NCBI GenBank assembly: GCA_021836665.1
Contig: JAKBHQ010000200.1
Coordinates: forward strand, 1 to 5,693
DNA from: Thermoplasmata archaeon
Lineage (GTDB): Bacteria > Actinomycetota > Acidimicrobiia > Acidimicrobiales > Acidimicrobiaceae
DNA length: 5,693 nt
Direction of reading: 5' to 3'
A program made the translations under genes and the position numbers. The stretch's first letter is position 1, and the number at the start of each line of letters is the position of its first letter. A model generated the notes under the pieces. It was not told the origin of the DNA, searched no databases, and worked only from the letters and a program-made list of their open reading frames with translations. Of this stretch, positions 1 to 5,323 are shown one piece after another.

Positions 1-178
1 TACGCAACTCAGCCAGCTCATGTGCTTGGGAGTTATACGTGATCTTCTGTGTGCGGTATCTAACCCATAAGTTACGTTGTTCGAGCGCTAAGTTCCAGAC
101 GTAGCGAGCATCTGAGCAGTGGCGCACGAGAACGGATAGCTCCTGTTCTCGTGGATAGAGGCGCTCGCGAATGCTCAT
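1..178 (-). CDS. tnpB: TnpB / IS605 OrfB-family transposon protein, N-terminal part
   Basis: Read on the minus strand, the frame opens with ATG at 178 and stays open to the window edge (59 codons), so only the N-terminus is present. The start reads MSIRERLYP, followed by about 20 residues in and RYVWNLALEQRNLW. The RERLYP-T/R-xEQ and ARYVWNLALEQ stretches are characteristic of the N-terminal segment of TnpB (OrfB) proteins of IS200/IS605 and IS1341-type elements. TnpB proteins are RNA-guided nucleases related to Cas12 that help keep the element at its donor site; the RuvC residues and the zinc ribbon lie outside the window. The guide (omega) RNA normally overlaps the 3' end of the gene, so it would also be outside. 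The frame continues upstream to a stop near 225 without a better start. Family assignment is strong from motif recall; whether the full gene is intact cannot be seen. Confidence 0.85.
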   Translation of the reverse strand, partial: MSIRERLYPREQELSVLVRHCSDARYVWNLALEQRNLWVRYRTQKITYNSQAHELAELR

Positions 179-208
179 AGTGCTATTTTGCCTCGACGGT
201 GTTACAGA

Positions 209-220
209 GGTCGCTCGACC
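209..220. repeat. Hairpin in the tnpB leader (GGTCG-CT-CGACC)
   Basis: A perfect 5-bp stem with a 2-nt loop lies about 30 bp before the tnpB start. Its position fits the subterminal hairpin of an IS200/IS605-family left end. It could also be a chance palindrome. Confidence 0.4.
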
Positions 221-236
221 CCGCCCTTACAGAGAG

Positions 237-502
237 GGTTTGCGCTCCCATTTGATCAAGTTTTTGTCCCGATTGCTGCTCCTGCCGCTCAAGAACAAAT
301 TTGTTGGTGGCTGACAACTATGGAATCCTGATCAAGTGAACCCAGAAGTGTTTCCCGAAATTGAGTTCTCTATAGTCAGCAAAGACACACTTTAGCATTC
401 TGAGCCTCGACGACTTTGCATTTTCTAAGATTGAAGGATCATCCGATTCACTGCAGGCATAGTTCAGGTAATACCAAAATAATTCACTTGTAGGATGGCT
501 CC
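237..502. other. Gene-free stretch between the IS end and the MDMPI-like gene
   Basis: I see no convincing coding frame here. The stretch is AT-richer than the genes around it. It contains a perfect 12-bp palindrome AACAAATTTGTT at 294-305, the octamer TGATCAAG twice (253-260 and 329-336), and a small palindrome GGTA-A-TACC at 467-475. It must hold the promoter of the gene at 503, perhaps with TTCACT (447-452) as -35 and TAATAC (469-474) as -10, 16 bp apart, but both boxes are weak. None of these has a demonstrated role. Confidence 0.4.
492..495 (+). promoter_or_regulatory. Weak ribosome binding site supporting the GTG start at 503
   Basis: AGGA ends 7 nt before GTG at 503. The nearby ATG at 510 is out of frame, so GTG with this short SD is the best supported start. 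Confidence 0.45.
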
Positions 503-1279
503 GTGAGCTATGAATCAGTTAAAAGCACTCCATCAACCAGCTTCAAATGTGAAGCCAATGCCTTTTTTGCTGCTCTTGATCGTACATCACCAGAAGCCGT
601 CACTGCCTGTTCAGGATGGACAGCACATGAGATTGTTGCCCATTTGGCTGCCGCCGGGATCGAGGTGGCACTGAATCTGGAGGCTTATGGTGAAGGAAGA
701 TCGATTCCTTCAACGCGAGGTTTCGAGGAACGTGAAGCTCCTTTTAGGGAAATGAATGACCATTTGCTTCGCCTCGAACTCCCAAAGTCGATTGCCCGCA
801 TGTCTAGTGCTCTTGATGCAGTCCTTAGCAATGAACCCGATGCAGTCGTACCATGGACTGGAAGGCAGATGGTAGTAAAAACGTTCTTGACCCATTTACG
901 GAGCGAGTTTGCAATCCATCGTTTCGATCTGATTGGCGATGACGAGATCACCAAAGAGCTGCTGGCGCAGCCAGACCTTACCAACCACGCAGTTACCGTG
1001 CTCGGCAAAGCTCTTCTTCTACGCGCATCAAATCCCGAATCTCGAGCGTTTCGAGCCACTATTGCCTCACCAGGCGCATCTGACGTTGCGGTTGTAGTCG
1101 ACGCTGAAGGATCACGTTTGATCCACGCTGAAGATCTATCAGAACCTTCAGTGATTGGAGATCAAGCCGCGAGGTTGCTATTCCTCTGGGGTCGCGAACC
1201 CGGTGACCCAAGTCGACTCAAAGCTCCCGGAGGACCAGACGTATTGCGTCGTCTCCAAACATTGCTTGCTGGTTACTAA
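503..1279 (+). CDS. Maleylpyruvate-isomerase-family mycothiol-dependent enzyme (MDMPI/DinB-like)
   Basis: The 258-residue protein has the length and two-part build of the mycothiol-dependent maleylpyruvate isomerase family. Residues about 15-150 form a DinB-like four-helix domain with the typical SGWTAHEIVAHLA stretch (37-49). His47 together with Glu135 and His139 (in HLRSEFAIHRFDL, 131-143) match the His/Glu/His metal-binding pattern of the family. Residues about 180-258 resemble its small C-terminal domain, ending with the usual ARLLFLWGREP segment (223-233). Family members are cytosolic metal-dependent thiol transferases or isomerases using mycothiol; the substrate of this one cannot be told, and true maleylpyruvate isomerase activity is not implied. 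It starts with GTG behind a weak AGGA. It converges on the ArsR-type regulator gene with only 24 bp between the stops and no clear terminator there. Association with the regulator and exporter suggests detoxification, which is inference. Confidence 0.82.
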   Translation: MSYESVKSTPSTSFKCEANAFFAALDRTSPEAVTACSGWTAHEIVAHLAAAGIEVALNLEAYGEGRSIPSTRGFEEREAPFREMNDHLLRLELPKSIARMSSALDAVLSNEPDAVVPWTGRQMVVKTFLTHLRSEFAIHRFDLIGDDEITKELLAQPDLTNHAVTVLGKALLLRASNPESRAFRATIASPGASDVAVVVDAEGSRLIHAEDLSEPSVIGDQAARLLFLWGREPGDPSRLKAPGGPDVLRRLQTLLAGY

Positions 1280-1303
1280 TACCTGGCTTGACTTTGGTTT
1301 TGA

Positions 1304-2038
1304 CTACTGGAGTATCGTTGGATCTACTCCGAATTCTTGGTACAAGCCGGCTTGGCCGTCCTTGGTGATCCGTATCACGCGCCGATCGGCCTGAATCATC
1401 CAACGGAGCGCAATGAAACGATTGAGCAACGCCGCACCTAACCTACCTCCAAGATGGGGACGTTGCTCGCTCCAGTCAAGGCAGTACAGGACAAGAGGCC
1501 TTCGTGATGTTTGATCGAGCTCTACTCCGAAGTTCTTGAGCCACTCTTTGCCATACTCCGTGATCACGTATTGATTGGACCTTCCAGCTCCAACTATTGG
1601 GTCCGCAGCCATGCCGGAGTTGGTTTCTACTCGGACTATTTCACTATTGAGAAGACTCTCGCAAATAGCGACACCAAGGCGACCAGCCAAATGGTCATAA
1701 CAGGTTCGCGCCCGTCGAATTGCACTGGCATGGGTAGCTTGGCGTAAAGAACGTACGGGACGAGATGGGGCAACCCTGGCCAAAGCTTCTACTGCTTGCG
1801 CAACTTCAGGACTTGCCAATCGGAAATAGCGATGTCGACCTGAAGGTTCGACAGAGATTAAACCACCATCTACCAAACGGGCCAGATGACCCGAAAGAGT
1901 AGATGGCGCCACTCCAGCCTCGATAGCCAAAGTACTCGCAGCCAAAGCACGTCCATCGACGAGGGCGATAAGCACTGCTGCCCTGGATGGCTCTCCCATC
2001 AAGGCGGCTACCGCCGCAATGTCGGCATCTCCATCCAT
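1304..2038 (-). CDS. ArsR-type winged-helix repressor with C-terminal extension
   Basis: This 244-residue protein starts with an ArsR/SmtB-type winged helix (about 5-80). The DNA-reading helices are in the stretch 31-56 (AGVAPSTLSGHLARL at 41-55) and the wing is SGRHRYFRLA (66-75). It is about twice the length of a simple ArsR protein. The second half contains the conserved RTCYDHLAGRLGV (111-123) and CLDWSEQRPHLGGRLG (186-201), which define a known long subfamily often found next to efflux or MDMPI-like genes. The classic CxC metal site of ArsR is absent, so an organic ligand is more likely than a metal (inference). It is divergent from the MFS exporter across 67 bp that hold a strong palindrome, the usual arrangement for a local repressor that controls itself and the exporter. 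There is no SD before ATG; TAAGCT lies 8 nt upstream, so the mRNA may be leaderless. Confidence 0.85.
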   Translation of the reverse strand: MDGDADIAAVAALMGEPSRAAVLIALVDGRALAASTLAIEAGVAPSTLSGHLARLVDGGLISVEPSGRHRYFRLASPEVAQAVEALARVAPSRPVRSLRQATHASAIRRARTCYDHLAGRLGVAICESLLNSEIVRVETNSGMAADPIVGAGRSNQYVITEYGKEWLKNFGVELDQTSRRPLVLYCLDWSEQRPHLGGRLGAALLNRFIALRWMIQADRRVIRITKDGQAGLYQEFGVDPTILQ

Positions 2039-2040
2039 AT

Positions 2041-2056
2041 TTAGAAAGCTTACTAA
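2041..2056. promoter_or_regulatory. Second palindrome beside the regulator start (TTAGAAAG/CTTACTAA)
   Basis: The half-sites match at 7 of 8 positions with no spacer and lie directly before the regulator's ATG at 2038. They cover the candidate minus-strand -10 box TAAGCT. It may be an extra operator or merely AT-rich promoter sequence. Confidence 0.35.
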
Positions 2057-2057
2057 A

Positions 2058-2087
2058 AGAACATTTCACTTTTAGCTGAAGTGTTCT
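2058..2087. promoter_or_regulatory. Putative operator of the ArsR-type regulator
   Basis: The arms AGAACATTTCA (2058-2068) and TGAAGTGTTCT (2077-2087) are inverted repeats matching at 10 of 11 positions across an 8-nt spacer. The site is centred in the 67-bp gap between the divergent regulator and MFS genes and overlaps the -35 regions expected for both. Size and position fit a dimeric winged-helix repressor. The match is seen in the sequence; binding by this regulator is inferred. Confidence 0.7.
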
Positions 2088-2092
2088 ACCGT

Positions 2093-2098
2093 TAGGGT
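2093..2098 (+). promoter_or_regulatory. Candidate -10 box or SD of the MFS gene
   Basis: TAGGGT ends 7 nt before the ATG at 2106, the spacing of an actinobacterial leaderless promoter. The AGGG inside it (2094-2097) could instead act as a short SD, 8 nt from the ATG. No good -35 box is visible. The two readings exclude each other. Confidence 0.35.
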
Positions 2099-2105
2099 AA
2101 ACGTC

Positions 2106-3470
2106 ATGAATGAGAGCGGAAAGTCTTCACCATGGCCCCTGGTGGCGATCTGTTTCGGGTATTTTATGGTGATCCTGGATGCGACTGCAGTCAATGTAGC
2201 GCTTCCGGCATTAATGCGAAGTCTGCATACAACCACGACCGGCCTTCAATGGATTGTCGACTCTTACAGTTTGGTGTTCGCCGCCTTGTTGCTTTCGGCT
2301 GGTGCACTTGGTGATCGTCGGGGAGCCAAAGGGGTCTTTCTGACTGGCATTGGCCTGTTTACAGTTTCTTCTCTTGCGTGTGGTTTGGCACAATCTGCCG
2401 ATGTGATTATCATGGCACGATGCATCCAAGGTTTTGGGGCCGCACTTGCAGTTCCCACATCGCTTTCATTGTTGCAAACGAGCTACATCGACCGGGCAAC
2501 CCGAGCCCGCGCTTTCGGTATTTGGGGAGGAGTGGCCGGTATTGCAGCCGGTGCCGGTCCAGTTGTCGGTGGGGCATTGGTAAGCAGTCTCGGCTGGCAA
2601 TCGGTCTTTTTGATAAATGTGCCGATTGGCGTGACTGGAATCGTTCTTGCGAGTCATTTCTTGCCGTCTACACAACATTATCCGAACGGGATCGACCTGT
2701 CCGGACAAATTTCGGGAGTCCTGTGTCTTTCCGGGGTAACGGTCGCCCTTATCGAGGCTGGACCCATGGGTTGGACCTCGCCTGTTGTCGTAGCGGGATT
2801 CGCCGTATTCGCGATAGCAGGAGGTATCTTCATCGCCATTGAGAACCACGCACGTTTCCCTATGCTCCCGCTTGGACTGTTTTCTTCGGCCAACTTCTCT
2901 ACCGTAACGGTTGTAGGGCTATTAATAAACTTTGCCTTTTATGGAGAGCTATTCGTCATGAGCATCTACCTCCAACAGCTTCGAGGACTCACCCCACTGT
3001 CTGCAGGAGTTGCCCTTTTACCACAGATGGCGATGGCTGTTATCGGCTCGACGCTCTCCGGACGGGTCATGGTTCACACTGGTCCACGACTACCCATGCT
3101 GGTTGGTCTCATGGTGGGTGGTATGGGACTATTCGGCTTGATGGCTACTGGCGTACATAGCACCTATGGTCTTCTTGCCATACCGTTCTTAGCAGTGGGA
3201 TTTGGCATGTCCTTTACCATGCCAGCGGCTACTGCCGCGATTATGCAAGCTGCACCAGTTGCCAACGGAGGCGTTGCATCTGGCGTTCTCAATTCAGCTA
3301 GACAAGTCGGAGGAGTAATTGGGGTAGCTTTGCTCGGAACCCTTGTTGTCGCTCATCGCTCCAGTTTCATGCAGGGTCTTCATGTCGGGATGTTGATTGC
3401 TGGCAGTGCATTTCTTCTTGGGGCTGTTCTAGTTTGGCTTCTTGTCGAACGAGCCATTCCAAAGGCATGA
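2106..3470 (+). CDS. DHA2-family MFS drug:proton antiporter (EmrB/QacA type)
   Basis: This is a 454-residue, strongly hydrophobic membrane protein, near the usual length for 14-helix DHA2 exporters. The family motifs appear in order: motif D1 LDATAVNVALP (24-34) in the first helix; WIVDSYSL (49-56); motif A GALGDRRGAKGVF (66-78) in the loop after helix 2; motif B RCIQGFGAAL (105-114); antiporter motif C GIAAGAGPVVGG (145-156); and WQSVFLINVPIG (164-175). Motif C marks drug:H+ antiporters. The protein would sit in the cytoplasmic membrane and expel a small toxic compound using the proton gradient; the substrate is unknown. The gene is divergent from the ArsR-type repressor and probably de-repressed from the palindrome at 2058-2087. 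It is intact, with start and stop both clear. Nothing unusual is seen in the key residues. Confidence 0.92.
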   Translation: MNESGKSSPWPLVAICFGYFMVILDATAVNVALPALMRSLHTTTTGLQWIVDSYSLVFAALLLSAGALGDRRGAKGVFLTGIGLFTVSSLACGLAQSADVIIMARCIQGFGAALAVPTSLSLLQTSYIDRATRARAFGIWGGVAGIAAGAGPVVGGALVSSLGWQSVFLINVPIGVTGIVLASHFLPSTQHYPNGIDLSGQISGVLCLSGVTVALIEAGPMGWTSPVVVAGFAVFAIAGGIFIAIENHARFPMLPLGLFSSANFSTVTVVGLLINFAFYGELFVMSIYLQQLRGLTPLSAGVALLPQMAMAVIGSTLSGRVMVHTGPRLPMLVGLMVGGMGLFGLMATGVHSTYGLLAIPFLAVGFGMSFTMPAATAAIMQAAPVANGGVASGVLNSARQVGGVIGVALLGTLVVAHRSSFMQGLHVGMLIAGSAFLLGAVLVWLLVERAIPKA

Positions 3471-3660
3471 GTAAACGATGGCTAGCCATGCCTCTGGTAA
3501 CCCCCATTTGACTAGCCACACCGGTGCCTACGGAGCTGTTGCATAATTGTTCTCGTCGAGATTTCTTGTAAGTCGACACCACCGAATAAACCACTACGGT
3601 GTCTCTTTAGCGTGCACAGGCGAGGCATTCTGTAAGTGATTACCAACAACCGAAACCTGT
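3471..3660. other. Intergenic DNA after the MFS gene with two palindromes
   Basis: I see no credible coding frame here. Eight bases after the MFS stop is a perfect 12-bp palindrome ATGGCTAGCCAT (3478-3489). Further on GACACC (3575-3580) pairs with GGTGTC (3598-3603) around a 17-nt loop and is followed by TCTTTA, which could be a poor terminator for the MFS transcript. Neither looks like a strong intrinsic terminator. Confidence 0.35.
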
Positions 3661-3846
3661 CTACATAGGATCTAGTAGGGTACCAAAACGATAACGTAAC
3701 CATTGCTCAGAACCTTCTCGCAATTCGTTCACCACGTTTTCTGCGGAGTTTGAATCATTTGCAAGTCCAACCGCTTGGTCAGCGTACAGAAAGTCAATGG
3801 CGTAATTTCCCCCCTGCCTAACTTTCGGGGAGATGGAGTACAGAGA
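3661..3846 (-). pseudogene. Probable C-terminal remnant of a nitronate monooxygenase-like flavoprotein
   Basis: On the minus strand an open frame of 61 codons ends at TAG (3663-3661) and is preceded by an in-frame TGA (3849-3847), with no start codon in the first half. The translation contains YADQAVGLANDSNSAENVV and then NELREGSEQWLR. That resembles the C-terminal end of the nitronate monooxygenase / 2-nitropropane dioxygenase family (G-Q-x-x-G-L-I-x-D-x-x-S-A-A-E-V-V and a final helix). The usual Gly before Gln is Asp here. Everything that would bind FMN and substrate is missing, so it cannot be functional. The family call rests on about 35 residues and is tentative; that the frame was once coding is somewhat surer than its name. 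Confidence 0.35.
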
Positions 3847-3950
3847 TCAAAAGTGCTGTTCAAGAGATATTTTCTGACGAGTCTCTTGATTCCCGGAACA
3901 AAATAGAAAAATTGAGAGCTAATGCTGAGGAATTTGGACTGACCTCTTGA
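3822..3950 (+). pseudogene. Possible C-terminal remnant, glycosyltransferase-like tail
   Basis: A plus-strand frame opens after a stop at 3819-3821 and ends at TGA 3948-3950. It reads TEIKSAVQEIFSDESLDSRN and continues KIEKLRANAEEFGLTS. The helix-turn pattern I-x-x-A-V-x-x-I-x-S-D-x-S-L followed by a basic helix resembles the last helices of UDP- or MGT-type glycosyltransferases. There is no start codon with an SD and no N-terminal domain. It begins at about the point where the minus-strand remnant (3661-3846) breaks off, so two gene tails appear to lie back to back. The similarity is short and could be accidental. Confidence 0.25.
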
Positions 3951-3997
3951 GAACTTTCCGCGTTTGCTCCTCCATTAAGACATCGGACCAGCGGACG

Positions 3998-4085
3998 TTA
4001 GTACCTAACCTTGACCCACTCAAGTTGTTTCCAGGATTTGCGATCTTGCGTCATGAAACATCTGGGTCAACGTTCCTAGTACTAA
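3998..4085. repeat. Long imperfect inverted repeat able to form an 88-nt hairpin
   Basis: Outer arms TTAGTAC (3998-4004) and GTACTAA (4079-4085) pair perfectly, as do TTGACCCA (4011-4018) and TGGGTCAA (4063-4070); the bases between them pair partly. Inside the loop TGTTTC (4026-4031) pairs with GAAACA (4055-4060). The left arm can instead fold into two local hairpins, GTTAG-TAC-CTAAC (3997-4009) and CTTGA-CCCAC-TCAAG (4010-4024), and the right arm holds the palindrome TAGTACTA (4077-4084). It could be a small non-autonomous element, a structured RNA or a remnant; the pairing is seen, the role is unknown. Confidence 0.5.
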
Positions 4086-4157
4086 TTCAGTCAATCCCCA
4101 TTAATCTGCTATTTGGGTAGAGGTACAGCACATATATCCACGCATCTCACCTACTGA

Positions 4158-4179
4158 CCAAGTCGAAACGCCAAGTCGA
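4158..4179. repeat. Direct repeat CCAAGTCGA x2, 13-bp period
   Basis: CCAAGTCGA occurs at 4158-4166 and 4171-4179, separated by AACG, just before the composition change. CTTGG at 4187-4191 can pair with the CCAAG of the second copy. The purpose is unknown. Confidence 0.4.
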
Positions 4180-4219
4180 GTGAAGTCTTGGGGTTGCGCC
4201 GGCAGATAGTCGCGGACCA

Positions 4220-4269
4220 TCGGCGCTAAGGCCGAGGGTGGGCGGTTCAAGGTATTAACGCCCCAACCC
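4220..4269 (-). terminator. Tandem GC-rich stem-loops, likely terminator of the VOC gene
   Basis: Beginning 2 bp after the VOC stop, CGCCCCAACCC (4259-4269) pairs with GGGTGGGCG (4236-4244), with two bulged bases, around a 14-nt loop. A second hairpin TCGGC-GCTAAG-GCCGA (4220-4235) follows at once. There is no U tract, as is common for terminators in high-GC actinobacteria. The pairing is clear; termination is inferred. Confidence 0.5.
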
Positions 4270-4271
4270 GC

Positions 4272-4652
4272 TCAGGACTCGACGGAAGCCGGAACCAGAC
4301 AGAACGGGCGGCCCTCAGGATCCAAGAACACTCGCCAACGGTCGCCGCCGGGCTGAAATTCGGGCACCGTAGCGCCCAGTTCCAAAGACGTGGCCTCGGC
4401 CTGGGCGAGATCCTTGACACGGAAATCGAGGTGGTACTGCTTTGCATGCTGATCGTCGGGCCAGGGCGGCGGCGTGTAGCCGTCGATTCGACCGAATCCG
4501 ATGGAGGTCGATCCGTCCGACACCATCGAGTACTCGTCTTCGCAGAACGGTGTCTCCCAGCCCAAGAGGGCCGAGTAGAAGCCGGCCATGCGACGAGCAT
4601 CAGCGCAGTCCAGGTTGACCATATACAGACTCGCTACCGCATTGGGGGCCAT
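4272..4652 (-). CDS. VOC-superfamily (glyoxalase/bleomycin-resistance-like) protein
   Basis: This intact 126-residue protein has the size of a single VOC unit made of two beta-alpha-beta-beta-beta modules. Module one runs about 7-55 (LYMVNLDCADARRMAGFYSA at 9-28, then LLGWE) and module two about 72-122 (YHLDFRVKD at 73-81, then FLDPEGRPFCLVP at 109-121). The ADxxRMAxFYsaLLGWE and FxDPEGxPFCLV patterns are typical. His74 and Glu113 fit family metal ligands, but the first-strand ligand position carries Asn13 rather than His. Members act as lyases, dioxygenases, thiol-transferases or drug-binding proteins; the substrate here cannot be told. The start is firm because AAGGAGG lies 6 nt before the ATG. 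It is divergent from the MarR gene and shares its 86-bp control region, so it is probably a target of that regulator. GC content is like the MarR gene and unlike the DNA to the left. Confidence 0.88.
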   Translation of the reverse strand: MAPNAVASLYMVNLDCADARRMAGFYSALLGWETPFCEDEYSMVSDGSTSIGFGRIDGYTPPPWPDDQHAKQYHLDFRVKDLAQAEATSLELGATVPEFQPGGDRWRVFLDPEGRPFCLVPASVES

Positions 4653-4658
4653 TGCCTA

Positions 4659-4665
4659 CCTCCTT
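4659..4665 (-). promoter_or_regulatory. Consensus ribosome binding site of the VOC gene
   Basis: AAGGAGG on the minus strand is separated by 6 nt (TAGGCA) from the ATG at 4652. It fixes the start and contrasts with the divergent MarR gene, which has no SD. Confidence 0.85.
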
Positions 4666-4726
4666 ACTGTCCTCGCACGCCCGTCGCGCAAGAAACATTG
4701 AGTGAGTCACACATCAGAACCTATTC

Positions 4727-4732
4727 TATACT
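4727..4732 (+). promoter_or_regulatory. -10 box of a leaderless promoter for the MarR gene
   Basis: TATACT lies 6 nt before the ATG at 4739, so transcription should start at or near the start codon. No SD is present upstream, which agrees with a leaderless mRNA. TTGAGT at 4698-4703 is too far (23 bp) to be a normal -35 for this box. Confidence 0.5.
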
Positions 4733-4740
4733 AGTAGTAT
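4728..4740. promoter_or_regulatory. Putative MarR operator ATACTA-G-TAGTAT
   Basis: A perfect 13-bp palindrome (6-bp arms, centre 4734) overlaps the MarR -10 box and start codon and lies in the spacer of the opposing VOC promoter. Short TAGTA/TACTA palindromes are typical MarR-family sites. Occupancy would block both promoters. The palindrome is seen; the binder is inferred from position. Confidence 0.7.
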
Positions 4741-5323
4741 GGATCCGTCAACTGAGTCGCGCCAAGCGAACTTACTGGCCGTTGTGGCGCTCGGGATCAG
4801 CGACCGTGTCCGCCAGGCCGAGGAGGAGGCCGCAGGCCACGGGTCGGCGGCGCCGGCGGCGTTGGTAGCCCTGCACGAGTTCCTTGGCGGGGCGTCGATC
4901 GACCAGCTCCGACAGGTCGTCGGGCTCACCCCTTCGGGCGCGGTGCGCCTGATCGACAAGCTCAGCGGGGCGGGCCTCGTCCGGCGCGGCCCGGGACGCG
5001 ACGGCCGGTCGGTGGCCGTGACCCTGACTCGGTGGGGTGACGAGGCCGCACGACGCATCTTGGCCGGCCGGCGACGAGCGATCGAAACTCTTTTGGCCGG
5101 GCTGAGCTCCGACGAGCAGGAGACGCTCACTCCTCTGCTCGAACGCCTCCTGCAGCAGTTGACCGCGGCACGCCTAGCCGAGCGGGAAGAGGCCAAGACA
5201 CCAGCCGGCGGCTGGCTGTGCCGGCTGTGCGACTTCTCGGCCTGTCGTCGGGACGTGGGCGAGTGTCCGGTGGCCAACGCCGCCCAGCCGACATCCGGGA
5301 AGCCGGGACGAGGCGAGTCATGA
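4739..5323 (+). CDS. MarR-family transcriptional regulator with C-terminal four-cysteine motif
   Basis: The 194-residue protein has a winged helix at about 40-100. The recognition region is SIDQLRQVVGLTPSGAVRLI (53-72) and the wing is RRGPGRDGRSVAVTLT (82-97), whose Asp-Gly-Arg is the MarR wing hallmark. Flanking helices (10-33 and 102-150) would form the dimer interface. Beyond the usual 140-150 residues it carries a tail with CRLCDFSACRRDVGECP (161-177): Cys161, Cys164, Cys169 and Cys176 spaced x2, x4, x6. This could hold zinc or act as a redox switch (inference). The start is ATG with no SD and a -10 box 6 nt upstream, so a leaderless mRNA is likely. It is divergent from the VOC gene over a shared palindrome, and its stop overlaps the next start by ATGA, indicating translational coupling with the YdeI-type gene. 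GC is about 70%, well above the flanking DNA. Confidence 0.88.
   Translation: MDPSTESRQANLLAVVALGISDRVRQAEEEAAGHGSAAPAALVALHEFLGGASIDQLRQVVGLTPSGAVRLIDKLSGAGLVRRGPGRDGRSVAVTLTRWGDEAARRILAGRRRAIETLLAGLSSDEQETLTPLLERLLQQLTAARLAEREEAKTPAGGWLCRLCDFSACRRDVGECPVANAAQPTSGKPGRGES

Larger units (their letters stand above)
1..236 (-). mobile_element. IS605/IS1341-type element, 5' (left) end, partial
   Basis: This is the tnpB start plus the short untranslated stretch before it, which should contain the left end of the element. In the leader are a perfect hairpin at 209-220, a second weaker stem (CCCT/AGGG, 225-239) and the octamer TTACAGAG occurring twice (202-209 and 227-234). Elements of this family end in imperfect hairpins recognised by the TnpA transposase rather than in long terminal inverted repeats, so this fits. 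No tnpA is seen upstream, so it may be a tnpB-only element mobilised in trans. The outer boundary is a guess within about 30 bp; I see no defined cleavage tetranucleotide. Confidence 0.5.
3951..4219. other. Gene-free stretch between remnants and the GC-rich block
   Basis: No gene, RNA gene or transposase end is recognised. It contains the long inverted repeat at 3998-4085, a 9-bp direct repeat at 4158-4179, and the change from about 45-50% GC to about 65% GC near 4190. Confidence 0.5.
4723..4751 (-). promoter_or_regulatory. Strong sigma70-type promoter of the VOC gene
   Basis: Read on the minus strand, TTGACG (4751-4746) and TAGAAT (4728-4723) are separated by exactly 17 bp, close to consensus. 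The -35 box lies inside the first codons of the MarR gene. Transcription would start near 4716, giving a leader of about 64 nt with a good SD. Confidence 0.65.

Noticed and set aside
344..354. AGAAGTGTTTC as a possible half-site of the 2058-2087 operator upstream of the MDMPI-like gene
   Set aside because: Only 8 of 11 positions match one arm and there is no inverted partner at the right distance.
1511..1747. Plus-strand open frame inside the ArsR-type gene
   Set aside because: Entirely antisense to a well-supported regulator and without family likeness.
4236..4269. Possible tRNA 3' end / attachment site because of a GGGCG-GTTCAAGG-like T-arm
   Set aside because: The loop is 14 nt rather than 7, there is no acceptor stem or CCA, and the position just after the VOC stop suits a terminator hairpin better.
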